From assembly GCF_017161445.1 (NCBI RefSeq), contig NZ_CP071060.1, forward strand, positions 3,100,001 to 3,164,000: a stretch of 64,000 nt of DNA. The letters run 5' to 3'. The stretch is from Niveibacterium microcysteis (GTDB lineage: Bacteria > Pseudomonadota > Gammaproteobacteria > Burkholderiales > Rhodocyclaceae). Of the stretch, positions 51,482 to 60,407 are shown piece after piece. Position numbers and translations under genes: made by a program. Positions within the stretch are counted from its first letter, which is position 1. Each line of letters starts with the position of its first letter. The notes under the pieces are model-generated. The model had not been told where the DNA came from. It made no database searches and saw only the letters and a program-made list of their open reading frames with translations.

Positions 51482-52983
51482 GGGTTTTCCCTTTTCGTAG
51501 GCGCGGGTTCCGACAAGCGCCGCCAAAGATGCAAGGTGGCGTAGCCGCGCCACGGGCGCCAGACCTCGGCTGCGGCATCCGCTTCGCGCACGCTGGCGAC
51601 ACCGAGCGACTTGATCAACGCAACGTCGCCGCTCGGCCATGCATCAGGCCAACCGAGCGCGCGCAGCGCGATGTATTGCGCAGTCCAGCGACCGATACCC
51701 GGCAAGGCTTCAAGCTTGGCCAGCGTCGCCGCCACATCGGCGGCCGGCCCAAGATCAAGCCGGCCGCTGGCGATTTCATTCGCCAGCGCGAGAATCGCGT
51801 GCGTCCGCTGACGCACGATGCCGAGGGACGCAATTTCCTCCACGCTCGCTTGCGCAATCCGCTGCGGCGCCGGGAATACGCGCCGGATGCCGGCAAATGG
51901 CGTGGCCACCTCATCGCCGAACGCTGCGACAAAGCGGCCCGCGATGGTGTGCGCCGCCTTCACCGTGACTTGCTGGCCCAGCACGGCCCGCACCGACATC
52001 TCGAAACCATCGAAAGCCCCGGGCACCCGCAAGCCGGGCGCATCGGCGGCCAGCGGCCCAAGCACGCGGGCAACTGCATCCGGCTCGCAAGCCAGGTCAC
52101 ACAGGCGGCGCACGCCTGCCAGCACTGCCTGCAACACACGCACCAGGCTGGGGGAAACCGTGGCCGCGACGGCATTGCGGCCGTCAGCCAGAGTCAGCGA
52201 TAACCATCCGAGGTGAACGATGCCGCCTTGTTCGATGCGGACACTGCGACGGTAGATGCTGTCCTCGACCTCCTCGACCCCAGCAACACAGCGGCCGGCG
52301 AGAAAGCCCAACAGCCTGGGCCAATCAAACGGGGGACGGAACGCCAGTTCAAAGCGCAGGCCTTCACCGGACACCGGCGCCCCGCTTGCCCGTCGCAGAT
52401 CCGATGGCGTCAGGCCGTAGTGGCTTTGGAACAAGGTGTTGAAGCGGCGCAAGCTGCCAAATCCCGCGGCCAATGCAACTTCAGTGATCGGGAGTGCGGT
52501 GTCCGCCAGCAAACGCTTGGCCATCAGCAAGCGTTGAGTCTGCGCGTACGCGACCGGCGTAACGCCGAACGTGTCGGCAAAGATGCGACGCAAGTGCCGG
52601 TCCGTGATCCCGAGCCGGGCCGCCAGCCCTTCGATCCCCTGATCGTCCAACTGCCCGGCCTCAATCCGCTGCGCCGCAGCCCACGCCAGGCGCGACGCCG
52701 AATCAATACCGGCTTGCCCCGGCGCCAGTTCCGGGCGGCAGCGCAAGCAGGGGCGGAAGCCGGCCGCTTCGGCCGCCGCCGGGTTCGCAAAGAACAGGCA
52801 ATTGGCGGCCTTCGGCGTTCGTACGCGGCACACGGGCCGGCAGTAGACACCGGTGGACGTCACGCCAACGTAGAAACGGCCGTCGAAACGACTGTCCCGC
52901 GCGACGAGGGCCGCATAGTGGGCGTTGTGGCTGCCGGTGTTGTCGTCGCCGACTTGGCCGTCGATGTAAGAGCTGCGGTTCAT
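51478..52983 (-). CDS. alkA: Ada-AlkA fusion: methyl-sensing regulator with DNA-3-methyladenine glycosylase
   Basis: A 501-residue three-part protein. The N-terminal Ada zinc domain has C48, C52, C79 and C82 in Ada spacing (VYCRPVC, PCLRC), so the phosphotriester-sensing cysteine is intact. An AraC-type helix-turn-helix follows (TDRHLRRIFADTFGV, ALAAGFGSLRRFNTLFQSHYG). The C-terminal AlkA glycosylase domain has the HhH segment LEALPGIGRWTAQYIALRAL and catalytic D453 in PSGDVALIK. It should sense DNA methylation, activate its own operon, and excise 3-methyladenine. ATG 52983 is chosen; upstream in-frame sequence lacks similarity. ogt overlaps its end. Confidence 0.92.
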   Translation of the reverse strand: MNRSSYIDGQVGDDNTGSHNAHYAALVARDSRFDGRFYVGVTSTGVYCRPVCRVRTPKAANCLFFANPAAAEAAGFRPCLRCRPELAPGQAGIDSASRLAWAAAQRIEAGQLDDQGIEGLAARLGITDRHLRRIFADTFGVTPVAYAQTQRLLMAKRLLADTALPITEVALAAGFGSLRRFNTLFQSHYGLTPSDLRRASGAPVSGEGLRFELAFRPPFDWPRLLGFLAGRCVAGVEEVEDSIYRRSVRIEQGGIVHLGWLSLTLADGRNAVAATVSPSLVRVLQAVLAGVRRLCDLACEPDAVARVLGPLAADAPGLRVPGAFDGFEMSVRAVLGQQVTVKAAHTIAGRFVAAFGDEVATPFAGIRRVFPAPQRIAQASVEEIASLGIVRQRTHAILALANEIASGRLDLGPAADVAATLAKLEALPGIGRWTAQYIALRALGWPDAWPSGDVALIKSLGVASVREADAAAEVWRPWRGYATLHLWRRLSEPAPTKRENP

Positions 52984-53068
52984 GGGGCGGATTATCCGCC
53001 CCTCGCCGCCCACTGCTCGCCGTTTTCGGACCTGATATTCCGGCCGGTCGCGGCATGCAACACTCAGG

Positions 53069-53896
53069 TCATGCGGCGATACCTACGGTCAATGTGGCGG
53101 TGTAACCGTTCGCAGCATCGCCGGTCAGCGCGGCCATCTGGTACGTCGTGCCATCGCTGAAGACGTTGTCGGCAGCAAAGCTCGTCACCGAAGTGTTCTG
53201 GCCACGCGAGACATACAGCGTGGAGTTGTACACCGCCGTCGTATCCGCCAGGGGGAAGGCAATCTGCGAGGTGGCCGTTGCCGTCACCTGCAAGTTGTCG
53301 GCCAGATAGATCTGGAAATGCACATGCGTGATTCGCCCGGCATACCAACCCGGGTAGATCGTCGTGAACGTGACTTCGCCATTGGTGTCCGACACCTGGA
53401 TGCCACGCAGGAACGTCTGCCCCAGCGTATTGCCGTTCGTGCTCGTGCTGTAGCCGGAATACACGCCGTCCTTGTCGCAATGCCAGACGTACACCGCTGC
53501 GTTGGCGATCGGTGCGCAGCTGCCATTGACGTTCACCAGTTTCAGCCGAAGCGTCAGGGGTACACCAGTCTTGCCTTCGGTGATGTCTTGCCGAACCATC
53601 GCCGCGTTGCTCAGGATTGCCAGCAAGGGATACAGGCCCTGCGTTTCCTGCGGAATGATCGCGCAAGCGCCCGCGCTACCGGCGCTGCCAGCGGCGCCGG
53701 CGGAGCCCGTCGTAGTTGTCGTGCTGGTCGTATCGGTGGCGCCTGTGCTGACCGTACTCGACGTCGCTGTTGTGCCCGTCTCCGACCCGCCACACCCCCA
53801 CACCACCGCCGCCCCCAGCGAGCCGATCGCGCCGAGCAATCGGCGCCGTTCCGACACCGTTGCAGGCTCGTCGGTATTCTTGCTGTCCATCATCAC
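53069..53896 (-). CDS. Exported intradiol-dioxygenase-like lipoprotein
   Basis: A 275-residue protein with a twin-arginine-like or Sec lipoprotein N-terminus (RRRLLGAIGSLGAAVVWGCG, lipobox C35) and a Thr/Ser/Gly-rich linker of about 45 residues. The remainder resembles protocatechuate 3,4-dioxygenase-like beta-sandwiches: VYVWHCDKDGVYSGYS supplies one iron-ligand tyrosine, and TIYPGWYAGRITHVHFQIY another tyrosine with two histidines. The ligands appear intact, so an extracytoplasmic oxygenase is possible. The substrate is unknown and no aromatic pathway genes are near. Confidence 0.78.
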   Translation of the reverse strand: MMMDSKNTDEPATVSERRRLLGAIGSLGAAVVWGCGGSETGTTATSSTVSTGATDTTSTTTTTGSAGAAGSAGSAGACAIIPQETQGLYPLLAILSNAAMVRQDITEGKTGVPLTLRLKLVNVNGSCAPIANAAVYVWHCDKDGVYSGYSTSTNGNTLGQTFLRGIQVSDTNGEVTFTTIYPGWYAGRITHVHFQIYLADNLQVTATATSQIAFPLADTTAVYNSTLYVSRGQNTSVTSFAADNVFSDGTTYQMAALTGDAANGYTATLTVGIAA

Positions 53897-54107
53897 GCTC
53901 TCCCCCTATGGTCAGTTCGCCCTGCGCGCTTGTCGCGCCGGCAAGGCTCAGCCTAACCAGCGCACGGCACCGCCGCCGTGACCCGACCATGCGTGGATGT
54001 TTCCCGATGTGAATCAAATGCAAACCGTGCGCCGGTTGGCACATACCGGGCCAACGCGCGATCATTGCGCCTCCACACGCCTCGTGAACCATGCAGGAGA
54101 TTGCCCC

Positions 54108-54989
54108 ATGAGCGGCCCCCAGAGCGGAATCCTCGCCCCACTGCCCCCAGCGGCCCGTTACCTGAGTTTTTCCTTACTGCAGGGCACCGACGCGCGTGCC
54201 GCGCTGCGTCGCCTGGCGGCCGAAGTCGACGGGGAGCGTTGTGTGCTGGGTATCGGCGCAACTCTGGCGAACGCCCTGGGCCGCCATATCGAAGGGCTGA
54301 CAACATTCCCGAACTTCTCTGCGGCGGGTGTCGAACTCCCCGCCACGCCCGCCGCACTCTGGCTCTGGCTGCGCGGCGAAGACCGGGCCGCACTGCTGCA
54401 GCGCGAGCGTCACATCACAGCCCTGCTGGCAGACACCTTCGTGCTTGAACATTCGCTGGAGGCTTTCGTCCACGGTGGCGGGCGTGATCTGACCGGCTAT
54501 GAGGATGGCACCGAAAACCCGCAAGGCGACGCTGCTGTCGCCGCTGCCATCGTCGCGGAAGATGTGCCGACACTCGCCGGCTCATCCTTCGTCGCGGTCC
54601 AGCAGTGGCTGCACGATTTCAAGCGCTTCGAAGCAATGCCGAAATCGATGCAGGACAACGTGATCGGGCGGGAACGTGAATCGAATGAAGAACTCGACGA
54701 CGCACCGGATTGCGCGCATGTGAAGCGCACCGCGCAGGAGAGCTTCTCACCGGAGGCCTTCGTGCTTCGGCGCTCGATGGCGTGGATTGAGGGCGATCGC
54801 GGCGGTTTGCAGTTCGTCGCCTTCGGCGCTTCGTTTGCGGCTTTTGAGGCGCAGCTCAGGCGCATGTGCGGCGCCGAGGACGGCATCGTCGACGGCCTGT
54901 TCCGCTTTACCCGCCCTCTCACCGGCGCCTACTTCTGGTGCCCGCCCATGCGGGCCGGCGCACCGGACCTCCGCCTGCTGGGCGTCTAA
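54108..54989 (+). CDS. Dyp-type haem peroxidase
   Basis: A 293-residue DyP-type peroxidase of the cytoplasmic YfeX/DypB-like subgroup. The signature GxxDG is GYEDGTENP at 130-138 (distal aspartate D133), and the proximal haem histidine is H204 in DDAPDCAHVKRTA. No signal peptide is present. Such enzymes oxidise dyes, phenols or porphyrinogens with hydrogen peroxide. ATG 54108 follows CAGGAGA; an earlier in-frame ATG is less likely. It is convergent with feoA across a hairpin. Confidence 0.9.
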   Translation: MSGPQSGILAPLPPAARYLSFSLLQGTDARAALRRLAAEVDGERCVLGIGATLANALGRHIEGLTTFPNFSAAGVELPATPAALWLWLRGEDRAALLQRERHITALLADTFVLEHSLEAFVHGGGRDLTGYEDGTENPQGDAAVAAAIVAEDVPTLAGSSFVAVQQWLHDFKRFEAMPKSMQDNVIGRERESNEELDDAPDCAHVKRTAQESFSPEAFVLRRSMAWIEGDRGGLQFVAFGASFAAFEAQLRRMCGAEDGIVDGLFRFTRPLTGAYFWCPPMRAGAPDLRLLGV

Positions 54990-55001
54990 CGCCTTGACCC
55001 C

Positions 55002-55023
55002 TGCGCCGGCTCAGGCCGGCGCA
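55002..55023. terminator. Hairpin between the convergent Dyp and feoA genes
   Basis: TGCGCCGGC (55002-55010) and GCCGGCGCA (55015-55023) are perfect nine-base arms around a four-base loop that contains the feoA stop codon on the minus strand. No T-run on either side, so it may be a barrier to read-through rather than a classic terminator. Confidence 0.45.
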
Positions 55024-55247
55024 ACCACCATCGCGCGGGCGACGACCGACTCTACGGCCAGCTCGGTGTGGTCGCACTGAATGATCGTCAGCGGACGTTG
55101 CTGCAACACGCTGAGCGCCTGTCCGACGGCAATGCCATAGGCGAGGAACTGGTCCTGCAGCAGGGTATCCAGCGTGGCATCGAAGCCACGGAATCGGACG
55201 GTGGCACCGGGGGTGGCGTCGGCTAGACGCATTTCGTTGGGGCTCAT
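55011..55247 (-). CDS. feoA: FeoA-like ferrous iron transport protein
   Basis: A 78-residue cytoplasmic protein with the SH3-like FeoA fold: LADATPGATVRFRGF, AYGIAVGQALSVLQQRP and a hydrophobic C-terminal strand. It begins six bases after the end of feoB in the same operon. FeoA associates with FeoB and is needed for Fe(II) uptake. The usual feoA-feoB order is reversed here. Confidence 0.85.
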   Translation of the reverse strand: MSPNEMRLADATPGATVRFRGFDATLDTLLQDQFLAYGIAVGQALSVLQQRPLTIIQCDHTELAVESVVARAMVVAPA

Positions 55248-55253
55248 CGCGGC

Positions 55254-57257
55254 TTACCAGAAGTGCTTCAGGATCATGTTGAAGATGCCGCCGACCAGGA
55301 AGGCTGTCGGCATGATCAGGCCCAGCATCGCGGCGGCGATCTTGCCGCCCTGCTCCTTGATGACGATCATCACGCTGGCAATGCACGGTACGAAGAGGGT
55401 GATCGTGATCATGCCGACCACCGTCTGCAGCGGCGACAACTGGTGGCCAAGCGCGAACAGGCCGGTGGCGCCGAAGTCGCGCCGCAGGAAGCCCATCACG
55501 AACGCCGCGCTCGCCTCCTTCGGCAAGCCGAGCCAGCCGGTCACCAGCGGCTCGCCCTTCTCGATGATCCACGGCAGCGCGCCCACGCGATCCAGCACGA
55601 ACATCAGCAGCGTGCCGAACAGGAAGAGCGGGATCACTTCAACGAGATACCACTTCAGGCGGCCCGCGGTCTTCTTCATCACGTTGCCGATCACCGGCAA
55701 GCGCATCGGCGGCATCTCGGTGACCAGCGGAATGCGGCGGCCCGGGATCAGCTTCGCCGCGAGCCAGCCGGAGGTCAGCAGAATCAGCACGACCGAGCTG
55801 AGCCAGATCAGCGTGGCCGAGAAGGAAATGCCCGACAGCATGCCCATCACCACGCCCAGTTGTGCCGAGCACGGAATCGCCAGCGCGAGCAGGAAGGTCG
55901 AGATCACGCGCTCGCGTTTGGTGTGCAGGATGCGCGTCGTAAGCGTCGCCATCGTCACGCAGCCAAGCCCCAGCACCATCGGCAGCACCGCGCGGCCATT
56001 CAGGCCGATCAGCGAGAACGCGCGGTTCGCCAGCACCGACAGGCGCGAGAAGTAACCCGAATCTTCCAGCACCCCGAAGGCCAGGAAGAAGGTTGTCACG
56101 ATCGGCAGGATCAAGGCGAGCGCGTAAGTCATGCCCATGGTCCACAGCCCGTACTGCCCGACCATCAGGTCGGCAACCCATTGCCACGGCACATGCGCCC
56201 GAACGAAACCTTCCATCGCCGGGTTCAGGATTTCACCGAACAGATTCTTCTCGGTCAGACCGACCAGGAAGCTCGCGCCGAACACGCCCACGAACTCATA
56301 CACCGCGAACAGCACCAGCAACAGAATCGGCAAGCCCCAGATGCGATGCACCGCAAGCCGCCCGAGCCGCGTCGAGAGCAGCTTGGCTTTCGGCACTTCC
56401 TTCCGCAGATAAGCGCCAGCAAGGCGATCAGCCTCCGCCGCGCGAGCCTGCGCCAAAGCGGTGGACAGGGGTTCGGGACTGGCCGATTCGGCGGCCTCGC
56501 GCAAAGCGATCAACTGTTGCGCCTCGGCCCCCAGATGTGCGGCGAGCCAGCGTTCGACTTCGGCATCACGGCCGAGGAACAGCACCGCGAGGCCACGTGG
56601 CGCCAGCGGGGTCTTCGGTAGCCGGGCGGTGATCCAGTCCGCCGCCTGCATCACGACCGCTTCCACCGCATCCGGGTAGCGGAAGCGATGCGCCGGCCCT
56701 TGGCTGGCGTACGCATGCTTGAGCGCTTCCGGCAGGCGCTGCAGGCCTTCGCCGCTGGTGGCAACCGTTTCAATCACCGGCGCGCCAATCGCTTTCGAGA
56801 GGCCCTGCAAATCGACGCCAACGCCGCGCGCCCGCGCCTCGTCCGCCATGTTGAGCGCCAACACCCAGGGCAAGCCCAGGTCGGCAAAAACGAGCGACAG
56901 CGCCAGCGTGCGGCGCAGGTTCTTCGCGTCACCCACCTGCACCAGCGCACGCAGATTTTCGTGCAGCAACGCGCGCATCGTCGCGTGCTCGTCGTCCGAG
57001 CGGGCCGGCAGGGCCAGGACCCCGGGCGTATCCAGCACTTCGGCGCCACGTTCGAAACGGGCCGAGGCGCGTGACACATCGACCGTCGTCCCCGGGTAGT
57101 TCGACACGTTCACATAAGTGCCGGTCAACCGGTGGAACACCACCGACTTGCCGACGTTCGGGTTGCCAACAAGGGCGAAGACCCCTGGTGTGGCGCCGTC
57201 TGCCGCCGAGGCGGCCTGACGGTCCAGCGTGGCCGTGTCGTTGGTGCAATGTGTCAT
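55254..57257 (-). CDS. feoB: Ferrous iron transporter FeoB
   Basis: A 667-residue FeoB with the cytoplasmic G domain first: GNPNVGKS (31-38), NVSNYPGTTVD, LDTPGV and NMAD, then a helical GDI-like spacer, then membrane Gate domains (MGMTYALALILPIVTTFF, LVLGLGCVTMATLTTR, LALAIPCSAQLGVVMGM). It imports Fe(II) across the inner membrane. ATG 57257 begins the family-like N-terminus; an earlier in-frame start would overlap the divergent promoter. The operon is led by a Fur box. Confidence 0.95.
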   Translation of the reverse strand: MTHCTNDTATLDRQAASAADGATPGVFALVGNPNVGKSVVFHRLTGTYVNVSNYPGTTVDVSRASARFERGAEVLDTPGVLALPARSDDEHATMRALLHENLRALVQVGDAKNLRRTLALSLVFADLGLPWVLALNMADEARARGVGVDLQGLSKAIGAPVIETVATSGEGLQRLPEALKHAYASQGPAHRFRYPDAVEAVVMQAADWITARLPKTPLAPRGLAVLFLGRDAEVERWLAAHLGAEAQQLIALREAAESASPEPLSTALAQARAAEADRLAGAYLRKEVPKAKLLSTRLGRLAVHRIWGLPILLLVLFAVYEFVGVFGASFLVGLTEKNLFGEILNPAMEGFVRAHVPWQWVADLMVGQYGLWTMGMTYALALILPIVTTFFLAFGVLEDSGYFSRLSVLANRAFSLIGLNGRAVLPMVLGLGCVTMATLTTRILHTKRERVISTFLLALAIPCSAQLGVVMGMLSGISFSATLIWLSSVVLILLTSGWLAAKLIPGRRIPLVTEMPPMRLPVIGNVMKKTAGRLKWYLVEVIPLFLFGTLLMFVLDRVGALPWIIEKGEPLVTGWLGLPKEASAAFVMGFLRRDFGATGLFALGHQLSPLQTVVGMITITLFVPCIASVMIVIKEQGGKIAAAMLGLIMPTAFLVGGIFNMILKHFW

Positions 57258-57315
57258 GTACGCTACCTGCAGAATCGGGTGGATCAGCCGTGGCGGCGTT
57301 TCGGAGTAGAACGCC

Positions 57316-57338
57316 AACGCGAATCGTTATCAATTATA
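57316..57338 (-). promoter_or_regulatory. Fur box overlapping the feoB promoter
   Basis: On the minus strand AATTGATAACGATTCGCGTT (57335-57316) closely resembles Fur operators (GATAATGATTCTCATT style). It directly follows the -10 candidate TATAAT (57338-57333), so a bound Fur protein would block feoBA transcription when iron is sufficient. A CCTGCA...TGCAGG dyad (57344-57361) lies next to it in the divergent region. Confidence 0.7.
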
Positions 57339-57386
57339 TATCGCCTGCACCCACATGCAGGATTGTTTTGTATCAAGCACTTGCCG

Positions 57387-58061
57387 ATGCCAACACCACA
57401 AACACGTACTGCACTGATCGCCGGAGCGACGGGCCTGGTTGGCCGCGAGCTGCTCGCAATGCTGCTCGCATCGCCCGAATATGGCCGCGTGGTCGCGCTG
57501 GTGCGGCGCCCCACCGGCTTGCAGCATGCGAAGTTGCACGAGCAGATCGTCGATTTTTCTGCCCTGCCGTCGGATACGCCAGACCTGCGGGCGGACGACG
57601 TTTTCTGTTGTCTCGGTACAACGATCCGCGTAGCCGGCTCGCAGGCCGCCTTTCGCGCCGTCGATCACGACTATCCGCTCGCACTCGGCCTACTCGCAAG
57701 AAAAATGGGGGCGCAGCACTTCCTGCTGATATCGGCGCTTGGCGCCGATGCGGCGTCCAAAGTGTTCTACAACCGAACCAAGGGCGAGACGGAGCGCGAT
57801 CTCGCGAACCTTCGCCTGCCTGCGTTGTGGTGCATGCGGCCGTCCCTGCTTGATGGCCATCGCGCCGAATCCCGCCCGGGTGAACGAGTGGCGCTGGTAT
57901 TCGGTCGCGCCGTCGCGCCTTTGATGCTGGGGCCGCTACGGCGCTATCGCCCCATCAGCACCGTGGCTGTTGCGCGCGCAATGCTGCGCTGCGCGCTCGG
58001 CGAGGGGCCGGCGCCGGGCGCGGTGGAATCGGAAGAGATCGCGCGTCTGGGTGAAGCCTAG
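57387..58061 (+). CDS. NAD(P)-binding Rossmann protein, HTATIP2-like
   Basis: A 224-residue short-chain reductase-like protein, TALIAGATGLVGRELLAMLL with the GxxGxxG site. VFCCLGTTIRVAGSQAAFRAVDHDYPLAL and KVFYNRTKGETERDLANL are the hallmarks of the bacterial HTATIP2/oxidoreductase family. The reaction is unknown. ATG 57387 opens the domain; the long upstream frame is antisense to feoB. Its stop overlaps the end of the convergent beta-CASP gene by four bases. Confidence 0.85.
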   Translation: MPTPQTRTALIAGATGLVGRELLAMLLASPEYGRVVALVRRPTGLQHAKLHEQIVDFSALPSDTPDLRADDVFCCLGTTIRVAGSQAAFRAVDHDYPLALGLLARKMGAQHFLLISALGADAASKVFYNRTKGETERDLANLRLPALWCMRPSLLDGHRAESRPGERVALVFGRAVAPLMLGPLRRYRPISTVAVARAMLRCALGEGPAPGAVESEEIARLGEA

Positions 58062-59449
58062 TCCAGCGTCAACACCGCGCCGGCCACCGGCGTCTCCGCA
58101 GTGATGCCATAGCGCGCATGGACGGCCGCAGCCAAGCCGGCGCGCGCCGGGTCCTCTCCGTGCGTCAGCACCACGCGCGGATGCCCGGCGGCCAGCGGGG
58201 CCAGCCAGTCGAGCAGGCCTTCGCGGTCAGCGTGGGCAGAGAAGCCTTCGAGCTGTACCACTTCAGCACGCACCGCGATCGTCTCGCCGAAGATCTCGAC
58301 CTCGCGCGCGCCTTCAGCGAGTTGTCGGCCGAGGGTGCCGGGCGCCATGTAGCCGGGCAGGATCACGAGGACATCCTCGCGCCACAGGTTATGGCGCAGG
58401 TGGTGCAGCACGCGGCCCCCTTCGCACATGCCCGCCGCGCTCATGATCATGCAGAACTCGCCGCTGACATTCAGCAAGCGCGATTCGGCCGACGAATCAA
58501 CGACCCGCAGCGTGTCCGGCAACTGGCCTCGACGTCCGAGCCGTTTGGCCTCCAGATCATGCAGTTCGCCGTGGCGGGCGTAGATCGCGCCGGCACGCGC
58601 AGCCATCGGGCTGTCGAGGAACACCGGGAACGCCGGCACGATGCCATCACGGAACGCGTGCGCCAGCTCGTACAGCAGTACCTGGGTGCGCCCTACCGCG
58701 AAGGCCGGCACGATCATGCGCCGGTGCTCGGCCACGGCCCGGCGCAATAGTGCGTGGAAGCTCGCCAGCGTATCGGCACGCGGCGGCCGGCTGCGGTCGC
58801 CGTAGGTGGATTCGAGGAACACGACATCGGCTCGCGGCGGCGTTTCGGGGTCACGCAGAATCGGCGCATCGCGCGTGCCAAGATCGCCGGAGAACACCAC
58901 CGTCAGCGGCGGCTTGCCTTCCCGCGCGATCTGCATCTCAACGCTGGATGAGCCAAGGATGTGACCGGCGTCGAAGAAGCGGATCGCCACGCCCGGCGCG
59001 ATTTCCCGCTGTTCGCCGTAGGGCAACGCAACGAATCGGCGGACCAGGCTCTCGACGTCGTCCACCGTGTAGAGCGGGCTTTGCTCGCGCCGCCCGGCAC
59101 GCCGCAGCTTGCGGTTGGCGCGACTGGTGTCTTCCTCGGCGATCTTGGCCGAGTCAAGCAGCAGCACCTCAGCCAGTTCGAGCGTGGCCGGCGTGCCGTA
59201 GAGCGGCGCCCGCGAGCCGTGCGCAGTGAGCAATGGCAGGCGGCCGGAGTGGTCGACATGGGCATGCGTCAGCACGCCCGCGACCAGTCGCTTGGGTTCC
59301 ACCGGCTCGATCACGCGGTTGCGGCCTTCGATGTCACGTCCGCCCTGGAACATGCCGAAATCGACCAGCACCCGCGCCTGTTCGGTCTCAAGCCAGTACC
59401 CCGAACCAGTCACCTCACCGACTGCACCGCAAAACCGTACGCTGACCAT
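58058..59449 (-). CDS. MBL-fold RNA metallohydrolase with beta-CASP domain
   Basis: A 463-residue protein. The metallo-beta-lactamase core has GEVTGSGYWLE, the zinc motif THAHVDHSGRLPLL and FDAGHILGSSS. The beta-CASP insert has AFAVGRTQVLLYEL and MIMSAAGMCEGGRVLHHL, then the zinc-binding GFSAHADREGLLDWL. Relatives are CPSF-like ribonucleases (RNase J/YSH1-type short forms) and process or degrade RNA. Its target RNA is unknown. It is convergent with the Rossmann protein gene. Confidence 0.9.
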   Translation of the reverse strand: MVSVRFCGAVGEVTGSGYWLETEQARVLVDFGMFQGGRDIEGRNRVIEPVEPKRLVAGVLTHAHVDHSGRLPLLTAHGSRAPLYGTPATLELAEVLLLDSAKIAEEDTSRANRKLRRAGRREQSPLYTVDDVESLVRRFVALPYGEQREIAPGVAIRFFDAGHILGSSSVEMQIAREGKPPLTVVFSGDLGTRDAPILRDPETPPRADVVFLESTYGDRSRPPRADTLASFHALLRRAVAEHRRMIVPAFAVGRTQVLLYELAHAFRDGIVPAFPVFLDSPMAARAGAIYARHGELHDLEAKRLGRRGQLPDTLRVVDSSAESRLLNVSGEFCMIMSAAGMCEGGRVLHHLRHNLWREDVLVILPGYMAPGTLGRQLAEGAREVEIFGETIAVRAEVVQLEGFSAHADREGLLDWLAPLAAGHPRVVLTHGEDPARAGLAAAVHARYGITAETPVAGAVLTLD

Positions 59450-59528
59450 CGCACTGCCCCCCGGCTCGCGCCCCAGCCTCAGCGCTGGGCGCCTGCATGC
59501 CGAATTGTCCGCCCGCCAGAGGCACGAC

Positions 59529-60407
59529 TCAAGCCGACAGGAGCAATCGCCCCACGCAGCCGAAACTCGGGCTATTGGCCAAATCCCCCGGCGTCACCGT
59601 CGCAGGATTGGGCCATGGATCCTCGATCGCCGCGCGGCTGGTCAGCGCGCGCGTTGCACTCGGCGCCCGAAGGTGGCGGATCCGTTCGGCCTGCGCCGCA
59701 ATGTCGGCATCCCGCTTCCCTGCAGCGGGCGCCATTGCGCGCGTCTGCAGCCCCTGCCCTTCGCCGGCCGTGGGCGCCGGTGGCAATGCCCGGTTCGGCG
59801 AGTGATGACGCGCCTCTTCGTACTCCTTCAACAAAGCGAGCCAGTCGATATGCGGGAACGGAACAGGCGGTTGGTCGACCACCTCGATCTGCGGCCGCAG
59901 GCGCCCGGCAGGCACCGTGGCCGCTTCCGCAAAGCTGCGGTAGACGAACTCGCTGCACACCATGCGCCCCGGATCCGTTTGGATGACATGATCCAGCGCG
60001 ACACGCAGAAGCCACTTCGCCGGCTCGGGCCAATCAAGCTTGCTGCGCAGCGCACACACAACGCCCAGTTCGAACAACTCGTCGAGCGGGTACGGCGCGC
60101 CAATGAAACCGTCGACCTTCGCCTGCAGCGCGCTCAGCGCCGCCGGGTCCAGACTTGCATTGCGGCCACCGAAGCGCAGCACATCGATCACGGAGAAATC
60201 CGTGCTGTCCACTGCACGGTCGGCGAGCCCGGTCTTGCGCACCCCCACCGACACTGCTTCAGCCACCGTCTGCACGTCAAACACCAATGCGGCGTGGCTG
60301 TAGCCTGAATCGCTCGCCCATGCGATCAGTTTGGAGATTTCGCCGCGCCCCATGTGAAGCAGCACATCGCCGGGGCGAACGGCAGTTAGTTCGATCGGGT
60401 CAGGCAA
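59529..60407 (-). CDS. YiiX-like permuted papain-fold amidase/peptidase
   Basis: A 292-residue protein. The permuted NlpC/P60-like site is visible: RPGDVLLHMGRGEISKLIAW, the histidine in SGYSHAALVF (H38) and the cysteine in MVCSEFVYRSF (C151). The last 90 residues are low-complexity, rich in Ala and Pro. The best start is TTG 60407, since AAGGAG lies six bases upstream and it overlaps the stop of the diguanylate cyclase; longer frames inside that gene are artefacts. Members hydrolyse peptide or lipid amide bonds; the substrate is unknown. Confidence 0.75.
   Translation of the reverse strand: MPDPIELTAVRPGDVLLHMGRGEISKLIAWASDSGYSHAALVFDVQTVAEAVSVGVRKTGLADRAVDSTDFSVIDVLRFGGRNASLDPAALSALQAKVDGFIGAPYPLDELFELGVVCALRSKLDWPEPAKWLLRVALDHVIQTDPGRMVCSEFVYRSFAEAATVPAGRLRPQIEVVDQPPVPFPHIDWLALLKEYEEARHHSPNRALPPAPTAGEGQGLQTRAMAPAAGKRDADIAAQAERIRHLRAPSATRALTSRAAIEDPWPNPATVTPGDLANSPSFGCVGRLLLSA

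Noticed and set aside
55263..56621. Long plus-strand frame opposite feoB
   Set aside because: Gln/His/Arg-rich translation without motifs; feoB is clear on the other strand.
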